Shown here: positions 19,530 to 29,573 of the stretch, piece after piece
How the letters are laid out: the number at the start of each line of letters is the position of its first letter
Numbering within the stretch: position 1 is the first letter of the stretch
Assembly (NCBI GenBank): GCA_002783145.1
Contig: PFEX01000236.1
Span: forward strand, 1 to 42,990
Length of the DNA: 42,990 nucleotides
Direction of reading: 5' to 3'
Source of the DNA: Rhodobacteraceae bacterium CG17_big_fil_post_rev_8_21_14_2_50_65_11
Lineage (GTDB): Bacteria > Pseudomonadota > Alphaproteobacteria > Rhodobacterales > Rhodobacteraceae
Notes under the pieces: model-generated
What the model saw: only the letters and a program-made list of their open reading frames with translations
Databases searched by the model: none
Told to the model about the DNA's origin: nothing
Made by a program: the position numbers and the translations under genes

Positions 19530-21134
19530 ATGCTTGATTACGTGAAGCTCCTGATCCTTGGCCTGGTCGCGGTGCTCGCCGCGATCGCGGCAAGCTACGC
19601 CCGGGACATGTTGTACATGGTTCACATGATCCTGGTCATGGTGACGGCATCCGGGCTTTTTCTGTGGCAGTTGCGCCGCACGGATGAACCGGTTCCGGCC
19701 GAGGTGCTGGAAACCGAATACATGGACGGTCCGGTTCGGGTCGGTGTAATCCTGACAGCCTTCTGGGGCGTTGTTGGTTTCCTCGTCGGGGTCTGGATCG
19801 CATTTCAGCTGGCTTTCCCGCAGCTCAATTTCGATTGGGCGCAGGGATACATGAACTTCGGTCGCCTGCGTCCGCTGCACACCTCTGCGGTGATCTTCGC
19901 CTTCGGGGGGACCGGTCTGCTGGCATCGTCGTTCTACGTTGTGCAGCGCACCTCGGCGGCACGCTTGTGGGGCGGTGGCCTGGCGTGGTTCGTCCTCTGG
20001 GGCTACCAGTTCTTCATCCTGCTGGCCGCGACCTCCTATATCCTCGGCGGGTCGCAAAGCCGCGAATACGCCGAACCCGAATGGTATATCGACCTGTGGC
20101 TGACCGTGGTCTGGGTGGCTTACCTGGTGCTGTACATGGGCACGCTGATCAAGCGCAAGGAACCGCATATCTACGTCGCCAACTGGTTTTACCTCAGCTT
20201 CATCGTCACCGTGGCGATGCTGCACGTGGTCAACAACCTTGCCGTGCCGGTGTCGATCTTCGGGTCGCGCTCCGTTTCGCTGATGTCCGGTGTGCAGGAC
20301 GCCATGACGCAGTGGTGGTACGGCCACAACGCCGTGGGCTTTTTCCTGACCGCGGGCTTCCTGGGCATGATGTATTACTTCATCCCGAAGCAGGCCGAGC
20401 GCCCGGTCTATTCCTACAAGCTGTCGATCATCCACTTCTGGGCGCTGATCTTCCTCTACATCTGGGCCGGTCCGCACCACCTGCACTATACCGCGCTGCC
20501 GGATTGGGCCTCGACCCTCGGCATGGTGTTCTCGATCGTGCTGTGGATGCCCAGCTGGGGTGGCATGATCAACGGCCTGATGACGCTGTCGGGCGCGTGG
20601 GACAAGCTGCGCACAGATCCGGTGCTGCGGATGATGGTGACCTCGGTGGCGTTCTACGGGATGTCGACCTTCGAAGGTCCGATGATGTCGATCCGCGCGG
20701 TGAACTCGCTGTCGCATTACACCGACTGGACCATCGGCCACGTCCATTCCGGCGCGCTTGGCTGGAACGGAATGATCACCTTCGGGATGCTCTACTACCT
20801 TGTGCCGAAACTGTGGAACCGTCAGGCGCTGTACAGTCTGCGGATGGTCAGTTGGCACTACTGGCTCGCCACGATCGGTATCGTGCTCTACGCCGCGTCG
20901 ATGTGGGTGAGCGGCATAATGGAAGGATTGATGTGGCGTGAGGTGGATGCACAAGGCTTCCTTGTGAACAGCTTCGCCGACACCGTTGCCGCCAAGTTCC
21001 CGATGTATGTGGTCCGTGGCCTCGGCGGGGTTCTCTACCTCACGGGCGCGCTGATCATGGTTTATAACCTGTGGATGACCGTGCGGAAGGGTGTTGCCAG
21101 GGCAACCACCTCTGCTGCGGCGCCGGCTGAATAA
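19530..21134 (+). CDS. ccoN: cbb3-type cytochrome c oxidase subunit I
   Basis: Haem-copper oxidase subunit I with conserved His residues ([63 protein letters not shown]). Confidence 0.97.
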   Translation: MLDYVKLLILGLVAVLAAIAASYARDMLYMVHMILVMVTASGLFLWQLRRTDEPVPAEVLETEYMDGPVRVGVILTAFWGVVGFLVGVWIAFQLAFPQLNFDWAQGYMNFGRLRPLHTSAVIFAFGGTGLLASSFYVVQRTSAARLWGGGLAWFVLWGYQFFILLAATSYILGGSQSREYAEPEWYIDLWLTVVWVAYLVLYMGTLIKRKEPHIYVANWFYLSFIVTVAMLHVVNNLAVPVSIFGSRSVSLMSGVQDAMTQWWYGHNAVGFFLTAGFLGMMYYFIPKQAERPVYSYKLSIIHFWALIFLYIWAGPHHLHYTALPDWASTLGMVFSIVLWMPSWGGMINGLMTLSGAWDKLRTDPVLRMMVTSVAFYGMSTFEGPMMSIRAVNSLSHYTDWTIGHVHSGALGWNGMITFGMLYYLVPKLWNRQALYSLRMVSWHYWLATIGIVLYAASMWVSGIMEGLMWREVDAQGFLVNSFADTVAAKFPMYVVRGLGGVLYLTGALIMVYNLWMTVRKGVARATTSAAAPAE

Positions 21135-21147
21135 GGAGGGCTGAACA

Positions 21148-21870
21148 ATGGCTGCTCTCGACGGACACGCTAAAATCGAGAAGAACGCGACCCTGCTTCT
21201 GGCGCTCAGCTTCGCTGTCGTCACCGTGGGTGGGGTCGTGGAAATTGCGCCGCTTTTCTACCTCGACAACACGATCGAGGAGGTGGAAGGCGTGCGCCCC
21301 TACTCACCGCTGGAACTGGCCGGGCGCGAGATCTACGTCCGGGAAGGCTGCTACGTGTGCCACAGCCAGATGATCCGGCCGATGCGCGACGAGGTCGAAC
21401 GCTATGGCCACTACAGCCTCGCGGCGGAATCGATGTATGACCATCCGTTCCAGTGGGGATCGAAGAGAACCGGGCCCGACCTTGCCCGCGTCGGCGGTCG
21501 TTACTCGGACAACTGGCATGTCGATCACCTGACCGATCCGCAGTCGGTGGTGCCGGAATCGGTGATGCCGGCCTACGGATACTTTGCAAACCGGGTCATC
21601 GACCCGGAGTATATCGGCGACCTGATGTCGACGCACCGGCTGGTGGGCGTGCCCTATACCGACGAGATGATAGAGCAGGCGCAATATGATTTCGTCCAGC
21701 AGGCCACCGATTTCGGGGATGACGTGGTTGCCGAACGCTATCCGGGGGCGCAGGTCCGCGACTTCGATGGCAACCCGGCGGTGACGGAGATGGATGCGGT
21801 GATCGCTTATCTGCAAATGCTTGGCACGTTGGTCGATTTCTCGACCTTCACGCCGGATGAAAGCCGCTGA
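21148..21870 (+). CDS. ccoO: cbb3-type cytochrome c oxidase subunit II
   Basis: [39 protein letters not shown]. Confidence 0.97.
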   Translation: MAALDGHAKIEKNATLLLALSFAVVTVGGVVEIAPLFYLDNTIEEVEGVRPYSPLELAGREIYVREGCYVCHSQMIRPMRDEVERYGHYSLAAESMYDHPFQWGSKRTGPDLARVGGRYSDNWHVDHLTDPQSVVPESVMPAYGYFANRVIDPEYIGDLMSTHRLVGVPYTDEMIEQAQYDFVQQATDFGDDVVAERYPGAQVRDFDGNPAVTEMDAVIAYLQMLGTLVDFSTFTPDESR

Positions 21871-21880
21871 GGGGGTAACG

Positions 21881-22099
21881 ATGGAAGATAGCTATACCAT
21901 CATGCGGGTATTCGCAGGCACCGGGGGGCTGCTGTTCATGTTCCTCGCGTTTATCGGCGTGGTCCTGTTCATCTTCCGGCCCGGAAGCCGGAAGGTCCAC
22001 CAGGACAGTGCAAATATCCCGTTTCGCCATGACGACAAACCGGCCCGACGCCAATCTGGCACCGACCGGGACGCCCATCTGACGGAGGCGCGGCAATGA
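21881..22099 (+). CDS. ccoQ: cbb3-type cytochrome c oxidase subunit CcoQ
   Basis: Small single-TM protein MEDSYTIMRVFAGTGGLLFMFLAFIGVVLFIFRPGSRK between ccoO and ccoP. Confidence 0.93.
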   Translation: MEDSYTIMRVFAGTGGLLFMFLAFIGVVLFIFRPGSRKVHQDSANIPFRHDDKPARRQSGTDRDAHLTEARQ

Positions 22100-23004
22100 C
22101 CGGAAAAGAACACTCAACAGACTCGAAGCTTCTTGAAGGGGATCCCGAAACCACGGGTCATTCCTGGGACGGCATCAAGGAATTCAACAATCCGCTGCCC
22201 CGTTGGTGGTTGTGGACGCTGTACGGCTGCATCGTCTGGGCCATCGGCTACAGCGTGCTCTATCCGGCATGGCCGCTGGTTAACTCCGCGACCTCCGGGA
22301 TCCTCGGCTATTCGACCCGCGGCGAGGTGGCTGCGGATATTTCCAGTTTCGAGGCGATGAACGCCCCGATCCGGGCCGAGATCGAAGAGGTCGAGCTTGC
22401 CGCGATCAACCCCGACGACAACCCCCATCTCTACAACTACGCCCAGCAGGGCGGGCGGGCGTTGTTCATGACATGGTGTTCGCAATGCCACGGGTCCGGC
22501 GCCGCAGGGGTTCAGGCCTCTGGCTATCCCAACCTGCTGGATGACGATTGGCTCTGGGGTGGCTCACTGGAGGATATCCACTATACGATCAGTCATGGGA
22601 TCCGGAACGAGGATGATTTCGACGCCCGCTATTCCCAGATGACGCCCTTCGGTGACATCCTGACCGACGAGGAAATCGACAGCGTCGTGCAATACGTGCG
22701 CAGCATTTCCGATCAGGATCACGACACCACGCTGGCGAGCGCAGGTGAAGAGGTGTTCCTGAACAACTGCGCCGCCTGCCACATGGATGATGGTACCGGG
22801 GATCGCTTCCTCGGGGCCCCGAACCTGACAGATGCGATCTGGCTCTACGGCGGCGACGTGGACACGCTGGAACAGACCGTGCGCTATGCCCGCTTCGGCG
22901 TCATGCCGCCATGGTCCGCGGAGGCGTCCGATACCGGGCGCCTGTCCGAGGCCGAGGTGCGCTCGCTCGCGGTTTACGTCCACTCGCTGGGCGGCGGGGA
23001 GTAA
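22096..23004 (+). CDS. ccoP: cbb3-type cytochrome c oxidase subunit III (dihaem)
   Basis: GHSWDGIKEFNNPLPRWWLWTLY; two CxxCH motifs (CSQCH, CAACH). Confidence 0.97.
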   Translation: MTGKEHSTDSKLLEGDPETTGHSWDGIKEFNNPLPRWWLWTLYGCIVWAIGYSVLYPAWPLVNSATSGILGYSTRGEVAADISSFEAMNAPIRAEIEEVELAAINPDDNPHLYNYAQQGGRALFMTWCSQCHGSGAAGVQASGYPNLLDDDWLWGGSLEDIHYTISHGIRNEDDFDARYSQMTPFGDILTDEEIDSVVQYVRSISDQDHDTTLASAGEEVFLNNCAACHMDDGTGDRFLGAPNLTDAIWLYGGDVDTLEQTVRYARFGVMPPWSAEASDTGRLSEAEVRSLAVYVHSLGGGE

Positions 23005-23042
23005 TCCCCGACAAGAATTCCGGTGGCCCTTCACGGCCGCCG

Positions 23043-23098
23043 GAAAAGGTGCCGGCCCTGGTCCTGTTCGCGCGTTTCCTGCGGGGCCGGCATTTTCC
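23043..23098 (+). terminator. Possible terminator-like hairpin between ccoP and ccoG
   Basis: GGAAAA(GG)TGCCGGCCC ... GGGCCGGCATTTTCC; long stem with a ~24-nt loop followed by TTTT. Confidence 0.55.
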
Positions 23099-23244
23099 TT
23101 TCGGATTCCTTGACATGTTGCCCAACATCGACGCCGACTCTGCCAAGGGTCGGCATTCCGCGTTTCGGATCGGGTATTTCGACGCACCCCCTGTCAAAAC
23201 CTATTCCTGCAACTCACCTTTTACGTATCAAGCGGCAGAGACTT

Positions 23245-23258
23245 GATCCACGTCAAGG
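23245..23258. promoter_or_regulatory. FNR-like box upstream of ccoG (TTGATCCACGTCAA)
   Basis: One mismatch from TTGAT-N4-ATCAA. Confidence 0.75.
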
Positions 23259-23275
23259 TTGCCCTGCCGTGCGGC

Positions 23276-23311
23276 ATCTACACCACGATCACGATCTACA
23301 CCACGATCACG
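23276..23311 (+). repeat. Exact tandem duplication of an 18-mer (ATCTACACCACGATCACG x2)
   Basis: Read directly: 23276-23293 and 23294-23311 are identical. Confidence 0.97.
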
Positions 23312-23345
23312 CCAAGGTAATCCGACTCGAAAGGTAACTCCGGCC

Positions 23346-24773
23346 ATGAGTTCCACAGAAGAACCGCAAAAGCTCTATGCCGCCCGCGAACCCGTGTTTC
23401 CCAAGCGGGTCAGCGGGGCATTTCGCAACCTCAAGTGGATCATCATGATCGTGACCCTTGGCATCTACTACCTGACGCCATGGATCCGCTGGGATCGTGG
23501 CCCGTCGCTGCCCGATCAGGCGGTGTTGATGGACCTGGCCAGCCGACGCTTCTTCTTTTTCTGGATCGAGATCTGGCCTCATGAATTTTACTTCGTCGCC
23601 GGTCTTTTGATCATGGCGGGGCTTGGCCTTTTCCTGTTCACCTCGGCGCTTGGCCGGGTCTGGTGCGGTTATGCCTGCCCGCAGACCGTGTGGACCGACC
23701 TCTTTTACACCGTCGAACGCTGGATCGAGGGCGACCGCAACGCGCGCCTGCGGCTTTGGAAACAGAAATGGGACGCCAAGAAACTGCGCCTTCGGATCAC
23801 CAAGTATATCATATGGTTCCTGATCGCGGTCGCCACTGGCGGTGCCTGGGTGTTCTACTTCACCGATGCGCCGACGCTGGCGATGAACCTCGTCACCTTC
23901 AATGCGCCCTACGTGGCCTACGCCACCATCGGCATCCTGACCGCGACGACCTTCGTTTTCGGCGGCTTCATGCGCGAACAGGTCTGCATCTACATGTGCC
24001 CATGGCCGCGTATCCAGGCGGCCATGATGGACGAGGATTCGCTGACCGTCGCCTACCGCGAATGGCGTGGCGAACCGCGTGGCAAGCACCGCAAGGGCGC
24101 TGATGCGGACCAGCTTGGCGATTGCATCGACTGCATGGCCTGCGTCAATGTCTGCCCAGTGGGCATCGACATCCGCGACGGCCAGCAACTGGAATGCATT
24201 ACCTGTGCGCTGTGCATCGACGCCTGCGACGACATCATGGACAAGATCGGCAAGCCGCGCGGGCTGATCGACTACATGGCATTGACGGACGAGTCGAACG
24301 AACGCGCCGGCAAGCCGAAGATCCCGGTGTGGAAACATATCTTCCGTGTGCGCACCATCATGTATACCGCGCTATGGTCCGCCATCGGCATCGGGCTGGT
24401 CGTGCTGCTGTTCATCCGATCCGATATCGACATGACGGTGTCGCCGGTGCGCAACCCGCAATACGTCACTCTCTCGGACGGAACGATCCGCAACACCTAT
24501 GACGTTCGGGTGCGCAACATGCAGCACGATGAAACCACGTTCGCCTTTTCTCTGACGTCGGAGACGCCGCTGGATATCGAGGTGGAAGGCGCGAACGGCC
24601 TGTTGGTGGCGGTGCCGCCTGACAGCATCGGGTCGCATCGTATCTACGTGACGGCGGCCCCCGACAGCCTGGCCGCGAACCGTGAGCGGACGGAGTTCCG
24701 GCTCTGGCTGGAAGACGAGACCAGTGGCACGCGCAGCTATTCCGACACGGTGTTCAATGGACGGGACAACTGA
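23346..24773 (+). CDS. ccoG: Cytochrome c oxidase accessory protein CcoG/RdxB (polyferredoxin)
   Basis: CIDCMACVNVCP and CITCALCIDACD ferredoxin clusters; WCGYACPQTVWTDLFY; start at MSSTEEPQKLYAAREPVFPKR. Confidence 0.95.
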   Translation: MSSTEEPQKLYAAREPVFPKRVSGAFRNLKWIIMIVTLGIYYLTPWIRWDRGPSLPDQAVLMDLASRRFFFFWIEIWPHEFYFVAGLLIMAGLGLFLFTSALGRVWCGYACPQTVWTDLFYTVERWIEGDRNARLRLWKQKWDAKKLRLRITKYIIWFLIAVATGGAWVFYFTDAPTLAMNLVTFNAPYVAYATIGILTATTFVFGGFMREQVCIYMCPWPRIQAAMMDEDSLTVAYREWRGEPRGKHRKGADADQLGDCIDCMACVNVCPVGIDIRDGQQLECITCALCIDACDDIMDKIGKPRGLIDYMALTDESNERAGKPKIPVWKHIFRVRTIMYTALWSAIGIGLVVLLFIRSDIDMTVSPVRNPQYVTLSDGTIRNTYDVRVRNMQHDETTFAFSLTSETPLDIEVEGANGLLVAVPPDSIGSHRIYVTAAPDSLAANRERTEFRLWLEDETSGTRSYSDTVFNGRDN

Positions 24774-24774
24774 A

Positions 24775-25263
24775 ATGGCCGAGGAAAACGACTTCACCCC
24801 GCGCGGCCGTGAGCTGACCGGCCGAAAGATGCTGATGATCTTCGGCGGCGGCTTTGCCGTCATCCTCGGGGTGAACCTCTTCATGGCATTCAGCGCGATT
24901 CGCACCTTTCCGGGGCTCGAAGTCTCCTCGTCCTACGCCGACAGCCAGGATTTCGACGTGCGGCGTGATGCACAGGAGGCGCTTGGCTGGACGGCCGAGG
25001 TGTCGCTGGACGAGGAGGCCGGGATTCTGACCCTGCATCTTCTGGATTCGGCCGGCAATCCTGCGGTTCCGGCGGAGTTTCAAGCGCTGCTGACCCGGCC
25101 CACCAACCGCGAGCATGACCAACTGCTGGACCTGACGCGCAACAGCGGGGCCTTCGTGGCTCCCGTCGATATCGCGCCGGGACGCTGGCGCCTGCGCCTG
25201 ACGGGGACGGCACGCGACGGCACCGACTATCGCCACAACATCACCTTCAGCGTGCAGGGGTGA
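24775..25263 (+). CDS. ccoH: FixH/CcoH family protein
   Basis: MAEENDFTPRGRELTGRKMLMIFGGGFAVILGVNLFMAFSAI; position between ccoG and ccoI. Confidence 0.93.
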   Translation: MAEENDFTPRGRELTGRKMLMIFGGGFAVILGVNLFMAFSAIRTFPGLEVSSSYADSQDFDVRRDAQEALGWTAEVSLDEEAGILTLHLLDSAGNPAVPAEFQALLTRPTNREHDQLLDLTRNSGAFVAPVDIAPGRWRLRLTGTARDGTDYRHNITFSVQG

Positions 25264-25269
25264 CAGCGC

Positions 25270-27456
25270 ATGGCGTCCACCTTCGAGCATAGCAGCCCCG
25301 CCGTCTGCCCCGCCTGTTCCGTTGCCCCGGCAGCGGAATCGCTTGCCGAGGTGCCAAAGGATGCACGGCTGATGCTGTCATTGCCGGGCATCCATTGCGC
25401 GGCCTGCATCTCGACCGTCGAAAACGCGCTTGCGAAAGCGCCCGGCGTTCATGAAGCACGGGTGAATCTGACGCTGAAACGCGCCTTGGTGGAGGCCGGG
25501 CCGGAGGTGACGGCGGAGGATCTGGTCAAGGTCGTCGAGGCCGTCGGCTACGAGGCGCATGAGCTTGACCCCGGCGTTCTGGCCACCACCGCCGCCGATC
25601 GTGCTGCCAAGGACCTTCTGATGCGGCTGGCCGTTGCCGGGTTCGCAATGATGAACGTCATGCTTCTGTCGGTCGCCGTCTGGTCGGGGGCCGAGGGCGT
25701 GACCCGCGACATGATGCACTGGATTTCGGCGGCCATCGTGCTGCCCGCGATCGTGTTCACCGGCAAGCCCTTCTACATAAACGCGTGGTCGGCGCTGCGC
25801 CACGGGCGGCTCAACATGGATGTGCCGATCACGCTGGCGATCTGGCTGGCCGTGGGCACATCGCTTTACGAAACGATCCATTCCGGCGAGCACGCCTATT
25901 TCGACGCCGCGATTGCGTTGACCTTCTTCCTGCTGGCGGGCCGTTACCTCGATTACCGCACGCGCGCCTCTGCGCGCTCCGCCGCGCAGGAACTGGCCGC
26001 GATGGAGGTGCCCCGCGCCCTGCGACTGACCGGCGACGGCTCGCCCGAAAGCGTTGGCGTGGCCGACCTGGTCGTGGGGGACCGTGTGCTGGTGCGCCCC
26101 GGCGGCAGGGTGCCGGTCGATGGCACGGTGCTGGAGGGCACCTCCGAGATTGACCGCGCGCTGATGACGGGCGAAAGCCTGCCCGCCTTCGCCGGACCGG
26201 GCACAGCAGTCTCTGCGGGGGAGGTCAACCTGACCGGCCCCCTGACCGTGGAGGTAACGGCGGCGGGCGAGGACACTGCCCTGCACCGGATCGCCGACCT
26301 GGTGGCGATCGCGGAATCGGGCCGCAACAACTACACCTCGCTGGCCGACAAGGCGGCGAAGCTCTACGCGCCCGGCGTGCATATCCTTTCCGCGCTCGCC
26401 GCGATCGGCTGGTATCTTCATACCTACGATCTGCGCCTCTCGCTCAATATCGCCGCGGCTGTGCTGATCATCACCTGCCCTTGTGCGCTTGGCCTCGCCG
26501 TGCCGGCGGTGACGACCGCCGCCTCCGGTCGCCTGTTCCGCAAGGGTATGCTGATCAAGGACGGCACCGCGATGGAACGGCTGGCCGAGGTCGATACCGT
26601 CGTTTTCGACAAGACCGGCACCCTGACCATGGGTGCCCCGCATCCCGTGGGGCTGGAGGATCTGGCCGAGGACGCACAGGGCGTCGCCCTGTCGCTGGCC
26701 ACCGTGTCGAGCCACCCGCTGGCCGAGGCCCTAACCGGCGCCTTGCGCGACCTGGGCCGCCTGCCCGCGCCGCTGACCGACCTGCGCGAAGTGCCGGGGT
26801 ATGGCGTTGAAGGCCGGTGGAACGGTCAACCCGTTCGCCTTGGGCGTGCCAGCTGGATGGGGGCCGAGGCGCCTGCGCTGACCGCGACCTTCCTTCAGAT
26901 CGGGGATCAACCGCCGCAAGCGATCCCTTTCACCGACACGATGCGCCCCGGCGCGGCAGAGGCGGTCGCGGGGCTGATGGCAAGCGGGTTGCGCGTGATC
27001 CTGATATCCGGCGACACCAAGGGCGCGGTGGACCGTTTCGCCGCCGAGATCGGCATTGACGAGGTGATGGCCGAGGCGTTGCCCGACCAGAAGGCCGCCC
27101 GCGTGACGGACCTTGCCGGGGAAGGCGCCCATGTTCTGATGATCGGCGACGGGCTGAACGATACGGCGGCCCTGTCGGCGGCGCATGTCTCGATCTCGCC
27201 GGCCTCGGCGCTTGACGCGGCGCGGGTGGCCTCTGACATGGTGTTGCTCGGCAACGATCTGGCGCCGATTGCCGACGCGTTCAAGACTGCCGTGAAGGCG
27301 CGCGCGCGCATCCGCGAAAACTTCACCATCGCCACCGTCTACAACATCGTTGCGGTGCCTTTCGCCATCGCCGGTCTGGCAACGCCGCTGGTCGCGGCCT
27401 TGGCGATGTCGTCGAGTTCCATTACCGTGTCGTTGAACGCGCTGCGGCTGCGTTGA
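25270..27456 (+). CDS. ccoI: Cu-translocating P1B-type ATPase CcoI/FixI
   Basis: HMA-like GIHCAACISTVE; CPC motif (IITCPCALGLAVP); DKTGTLTMG; GDGLNDTAAL. Confidence 0.95.
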   Translation: MASTFEHSSPAVCPACSVAPAAESLAEVPKDARLMLSLPGIHCAACISTVENALAKAPGVHEARVNLTLKRALVEAGPEVTAEDLVKVVEAVGYEAHELDPGVLATTAADRAAKDLLMRLAVAGFAMMNVMLLSVAVWSGAEGVTRDMMHWISAAIVLPAIVFTGKPFYINAWSALRHGRLNMDVPITLAIWLAVGTSLYETIHSGEHAYFDAAIALTFFLLAGRYLDYRTRASARSAAQELAAMEVPRALRLTGDGSPESVGVADLVVGDRVLVRPGGRVPVDGTVLEGTSEIDRALMTGESLPAFAGPGTAVSAGEVNLTGPLTVEVTAAGEDTALHRIADLVAIAESGRNNYTSLADKAAKLYAPGVHILSALAAIGWYLHTYDLRLSLNIAAAVLIITCPCALGLAVPAVTTAASGRLFRKGMLIKDGTAMERLAEVDTVVFDKTGTLTMGAPHPVGLEDLAEDAQGVALSLATVSSHPLAEALTGALRDLGRLPAPLTDLREVPGYGVEGRWNGQPVRLGRASWMGAEAPALTATFLQIGDQPPQAIPFTDTMRPGAAEAVAGLMASGLRVILISGDTKGAVDRFAAEIGIDEVMAEALPDQKAARVTDLAGEGAHVLMIGDGLNDTAALSAAHVSISPASALDAARVASDMVLLGNDLAPIADAFKTAVKARARIRENFTIATVYNIVAVPFAIAGLATPLVAALAMSSSSITVSLNALRLR

Positions 27457-27474
27457 ACCGTCGAAAGGTCCTTC

Positions 27475-27633
27475 ATGGACGTGCTTGTCATTCTCATCCC
27501 CGTTTCCCTGTTTCTCGGGGCAGTGGGGCTTGGGGGGTTTTTCTGGCTTCTCAAGCGTGGCCAGTTCGATGACCCGGAAGGCGATGCCAACCGGATCCTG
27601 AACGGCGATTACGACGACAAGCCCAAACGCTGA
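27475..27633 (+). CDS. ccoS: cbb3-type oxidase assembly protein CcoS (52 aa; absent from the supplied ORF track)
   Basis: Translated by eye: MDVLVILIPVSLFLGAVGLGGFFWLLKRGQFDDPEGDANRILNGDYDDKPKR; canonical CcoS single TM plus 'GQFDDPEGDA' motif, immediately after ccoI. Confidence 0.95.
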   Translation: MDVLVILIPVSLFLGAVGLGGFFWLLKRGQFDDPEGDANRILNGDYDDKPKR

Positions 27634-27677
27634 CGCAGCTTGGAAGCGGCAGGCGCCCGGCGCGTCACCTTTTGGCC

Positions 27678-28427
27678 TTATCGCTTCACGCTGGTGGTGA
27701 CGTAGTTCACGCTCAGGTCCCGGTCCGAGATCCGCCAACGCCAGCTAACGGGATTGAAGACAAAGCCCTTGCGATCCACCGGGTCGAGTCCCGCTTTCGT
27801 GAGAAGGGCGAAAAGCTCTTCCGGCGTGATGAATTTCGCCCAGTCATGCGTGCCCTTGGGAAGCCAGTGCATCACGTATTCCGCGCCGACGATGGCCATC
27901 GCAAAGCTCTTCGGGTTGCGGTTCAGGGTGGAAGCAATCATCAGCCCGCCGGGTTTCAGCAAATGCCGGCAAGCGGTCAGGTAGGCCAGCGGGTCGGCGA
28001 CGTGTTCCACCACTTCCATGTTCAGCACCGCGTCGAACTGTTCCCCGTCGGCGGCCATAGCCTCGGCGGTGGTGTAGCGGTAGTCGATGTCCAGCCCCGA
28101 TTGCTCGGCATGGATCCGGGCGACGGGAATGTTGCGCGCGGCGGCATCTGCGCCCACCACGGTTGCCCCGAGGCGCGCCATGGGTTCTGACAGCAGACCG
28201 CCGCCACAACCGATATCCAGCAGCCGAAGCCCGAAAAACGGTTTCCCGTCACGCAGGTCGCGCCCGAATTCGGCGGCGATCTGGGCGGTGATGTAATCCA
28301 GCCGGACCGGGTTCATCCGGTGCAGCGGGGCGAACTTGCCCTTCGGATTCCACCAATCCGCCGCCATCGCCTCGAATTTTGCGATTTCGGTAACGTCTAC
28401 GGTATTGGCCGTGCTGTTCATGGACAT
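27678..28427 (-). CDS. ubiG: Bifunctional 2-polyprenyl-6-hydroxyphenol methylase/3-demethylubiquinol 3-O-methyltransferase
   Basis: [62 protein letters not shown]-type motif. Confidence 0.97.
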   Translation of the reverse strand: MSMNSTANTVDVTEIAKFEAMAADWWNPKGKFAPLHRMNPVRLDYITAQIAAEFGRDLRDGKPFFGLRLLDIGCGGGLLSEPMARLGATVVGADAAARNIPVARIHAEQSGLDIDYRYTTAEAMAADGEQFDAVLNMEVVEHVADPLAYLTACRHLLKPGGLMIASTLNRNPKSFAMAIVGAEYVMHWLPKGTHDWAKFITPEELFALLTKAGLDPVDRKGFVFNPVSWRWRISDRDLSVNYVTTSVKR

Positions 28428-28492
28428 CCCTCGTCGAAGTTGGCATCGTCTGGGTCTGGCCGACCCGTCTCACAGGGATATATAGAAGAGCA

Positions 28493-29482
28493 ATGGATAA
28501 ATTCCCCGGCCAAAAGCGCGCAGGCTCCTATCTTTACCCGCCGATCGAGCCGTTCGATCAGCGGATGCTGGATGTGGGCGACGGTCATCAGGTCTATGTC
28601 GAGCAATCCGGCAACCCCGACGGCGCACCGGTGGTGGTGTTGCATGGTGGCCCCGGCGGCGGATGCAGCCCGGCGATGCGGCGTTATTTCGACCCCGAGG
28701 CTTTCCGGGTGATCCTGTTCGATCAACGCGGTTGCGGCCGGTCTCGCCCGCACGCGACGACCGATGCGAACACGACATGGCATCTCGTGGCCGATATCGA
28801 GCGGATTCGCGCCGCCCTCGACATCGACCGCTGGGCTGTCTTTGGTGGCAGTTGGGGCGCGACGCTGGCGCTGATCTATGCCGAGACACATCCGGAGGCG
28901 GCAGCCTTCCTCGCGTTGCGCGGCGTTTTCCTGTCCACGCAGCGCGAGCTTGACTGGTTCTACGGCGGCGGCGCCGGGCAGTTCTGGCCGGAACAATGGG
29001 CGCGCTTTATCAGCCTCGTGCCAGAGGATGAGCGCGATAACATGATCGCTGCTTACCACCGGCGGCTCTTTTCCGGCGATGCGATGATCGAGACCCGCTT
29101 CGCGCGGGCCTGGTCGGCATGGGAAAATTCGCTTGCTTCGGTCGAGAGCGACGGCAATCCCGGTGAAGCCCCAGCCGACTACGCGCGCGCCTTTGCGCGG
29201 CTGGAAAACCACTATTTCGTCAACAAGGGCTTCCTTGAGGAAGACGGCCAGATTCTGCGCGACGTGGGCCGGATCAACCATATCCCCGGCGTCATCGTGC
29301 AGGGCCGGTATGACATGATCTGCCCGCCGAAATCGGCGCATGACCTGGCGGCGGGCTGGCGCGCCGGGCGGCTGCACATCGTGCGCACGGCCGGCCATGC
29401 GCTGTCTGAACCGGGGATCAGCGCCGAGCTTGTCCGGGTCATGCAGGCGGTTGGTCGGAACCGGGGGACTTACGGGCTTTAG
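28493..29482 (+). CDS. pip: Proline iminopeptidase
   Basis: LHGGPGGGCSPAMRRYFDPE, DQRGCGRS, GGSWGATLAL; alpha/beta hydrolase S33 family. Confidence 0.96.
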   Translation: MDKFPGQKRAGSYLYPPIEPFDQRMLDVGDGHQVYVEQSGNPDGAPVVVLHGGPGGGCSPAMRRYFDPEAFRVILFDQRGCGRSRPHATTDANTTWHLVADIERIRAALDIDRWAVFGGSWGATLALIYAETHPEAAAFLALRGVFLSTQRELDWFYGGGAGQFWPEQWARFISLVPEDERDNMIAAYHRRLFSGDAMIETRFARAWSAWENSLASVESDGNPGEAPADYARAFARLENHYFVNKGFLEEDGQILRDVGRINHIPGVIVQGRYDMICPPKSAHDLAAGWRAGRLHIVRTAGHALSEPGISAELVRVMQAVGRNRGTYGL

Positions 29483-29573
29483 GGTTTGACACCCGACAAT
29501 GGGCCCCGGTGTGCACCAAGGTCCGCAATGCGCTCCAAACCGCGATCGGGCTTCTTCTGTCAGGCGGCGACCA

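Noticed and set aside
19527-21224. 565-codon antisense ORF opposite ccoN
   Set aside because: Same high-GC antisense artefact; His/Arg/Gln/Asp-rich translation with no domain motif, and ccoN is certain.
22911-23246. 111-aa ORF spanning the ccoP-ccoG gap
   Set aside because: Overlaps the ccoP 3' end, a hairpin and an FNR-like box; composition not protein-like.
23259-23345. Upstream-start extension of ccoG (MPCRAASTPRSRSTPRSRQGNPTRKVTPA)
   Set aside because: Encoded by the tandem repeat and leader; the ATG at 23346 gives a canonical CcoG N-terminus.
25378-26715. 445-codon antisense ORF opposite ccoI
   Set aside because: Shadow of ccoI codon bias; no domain motifs.
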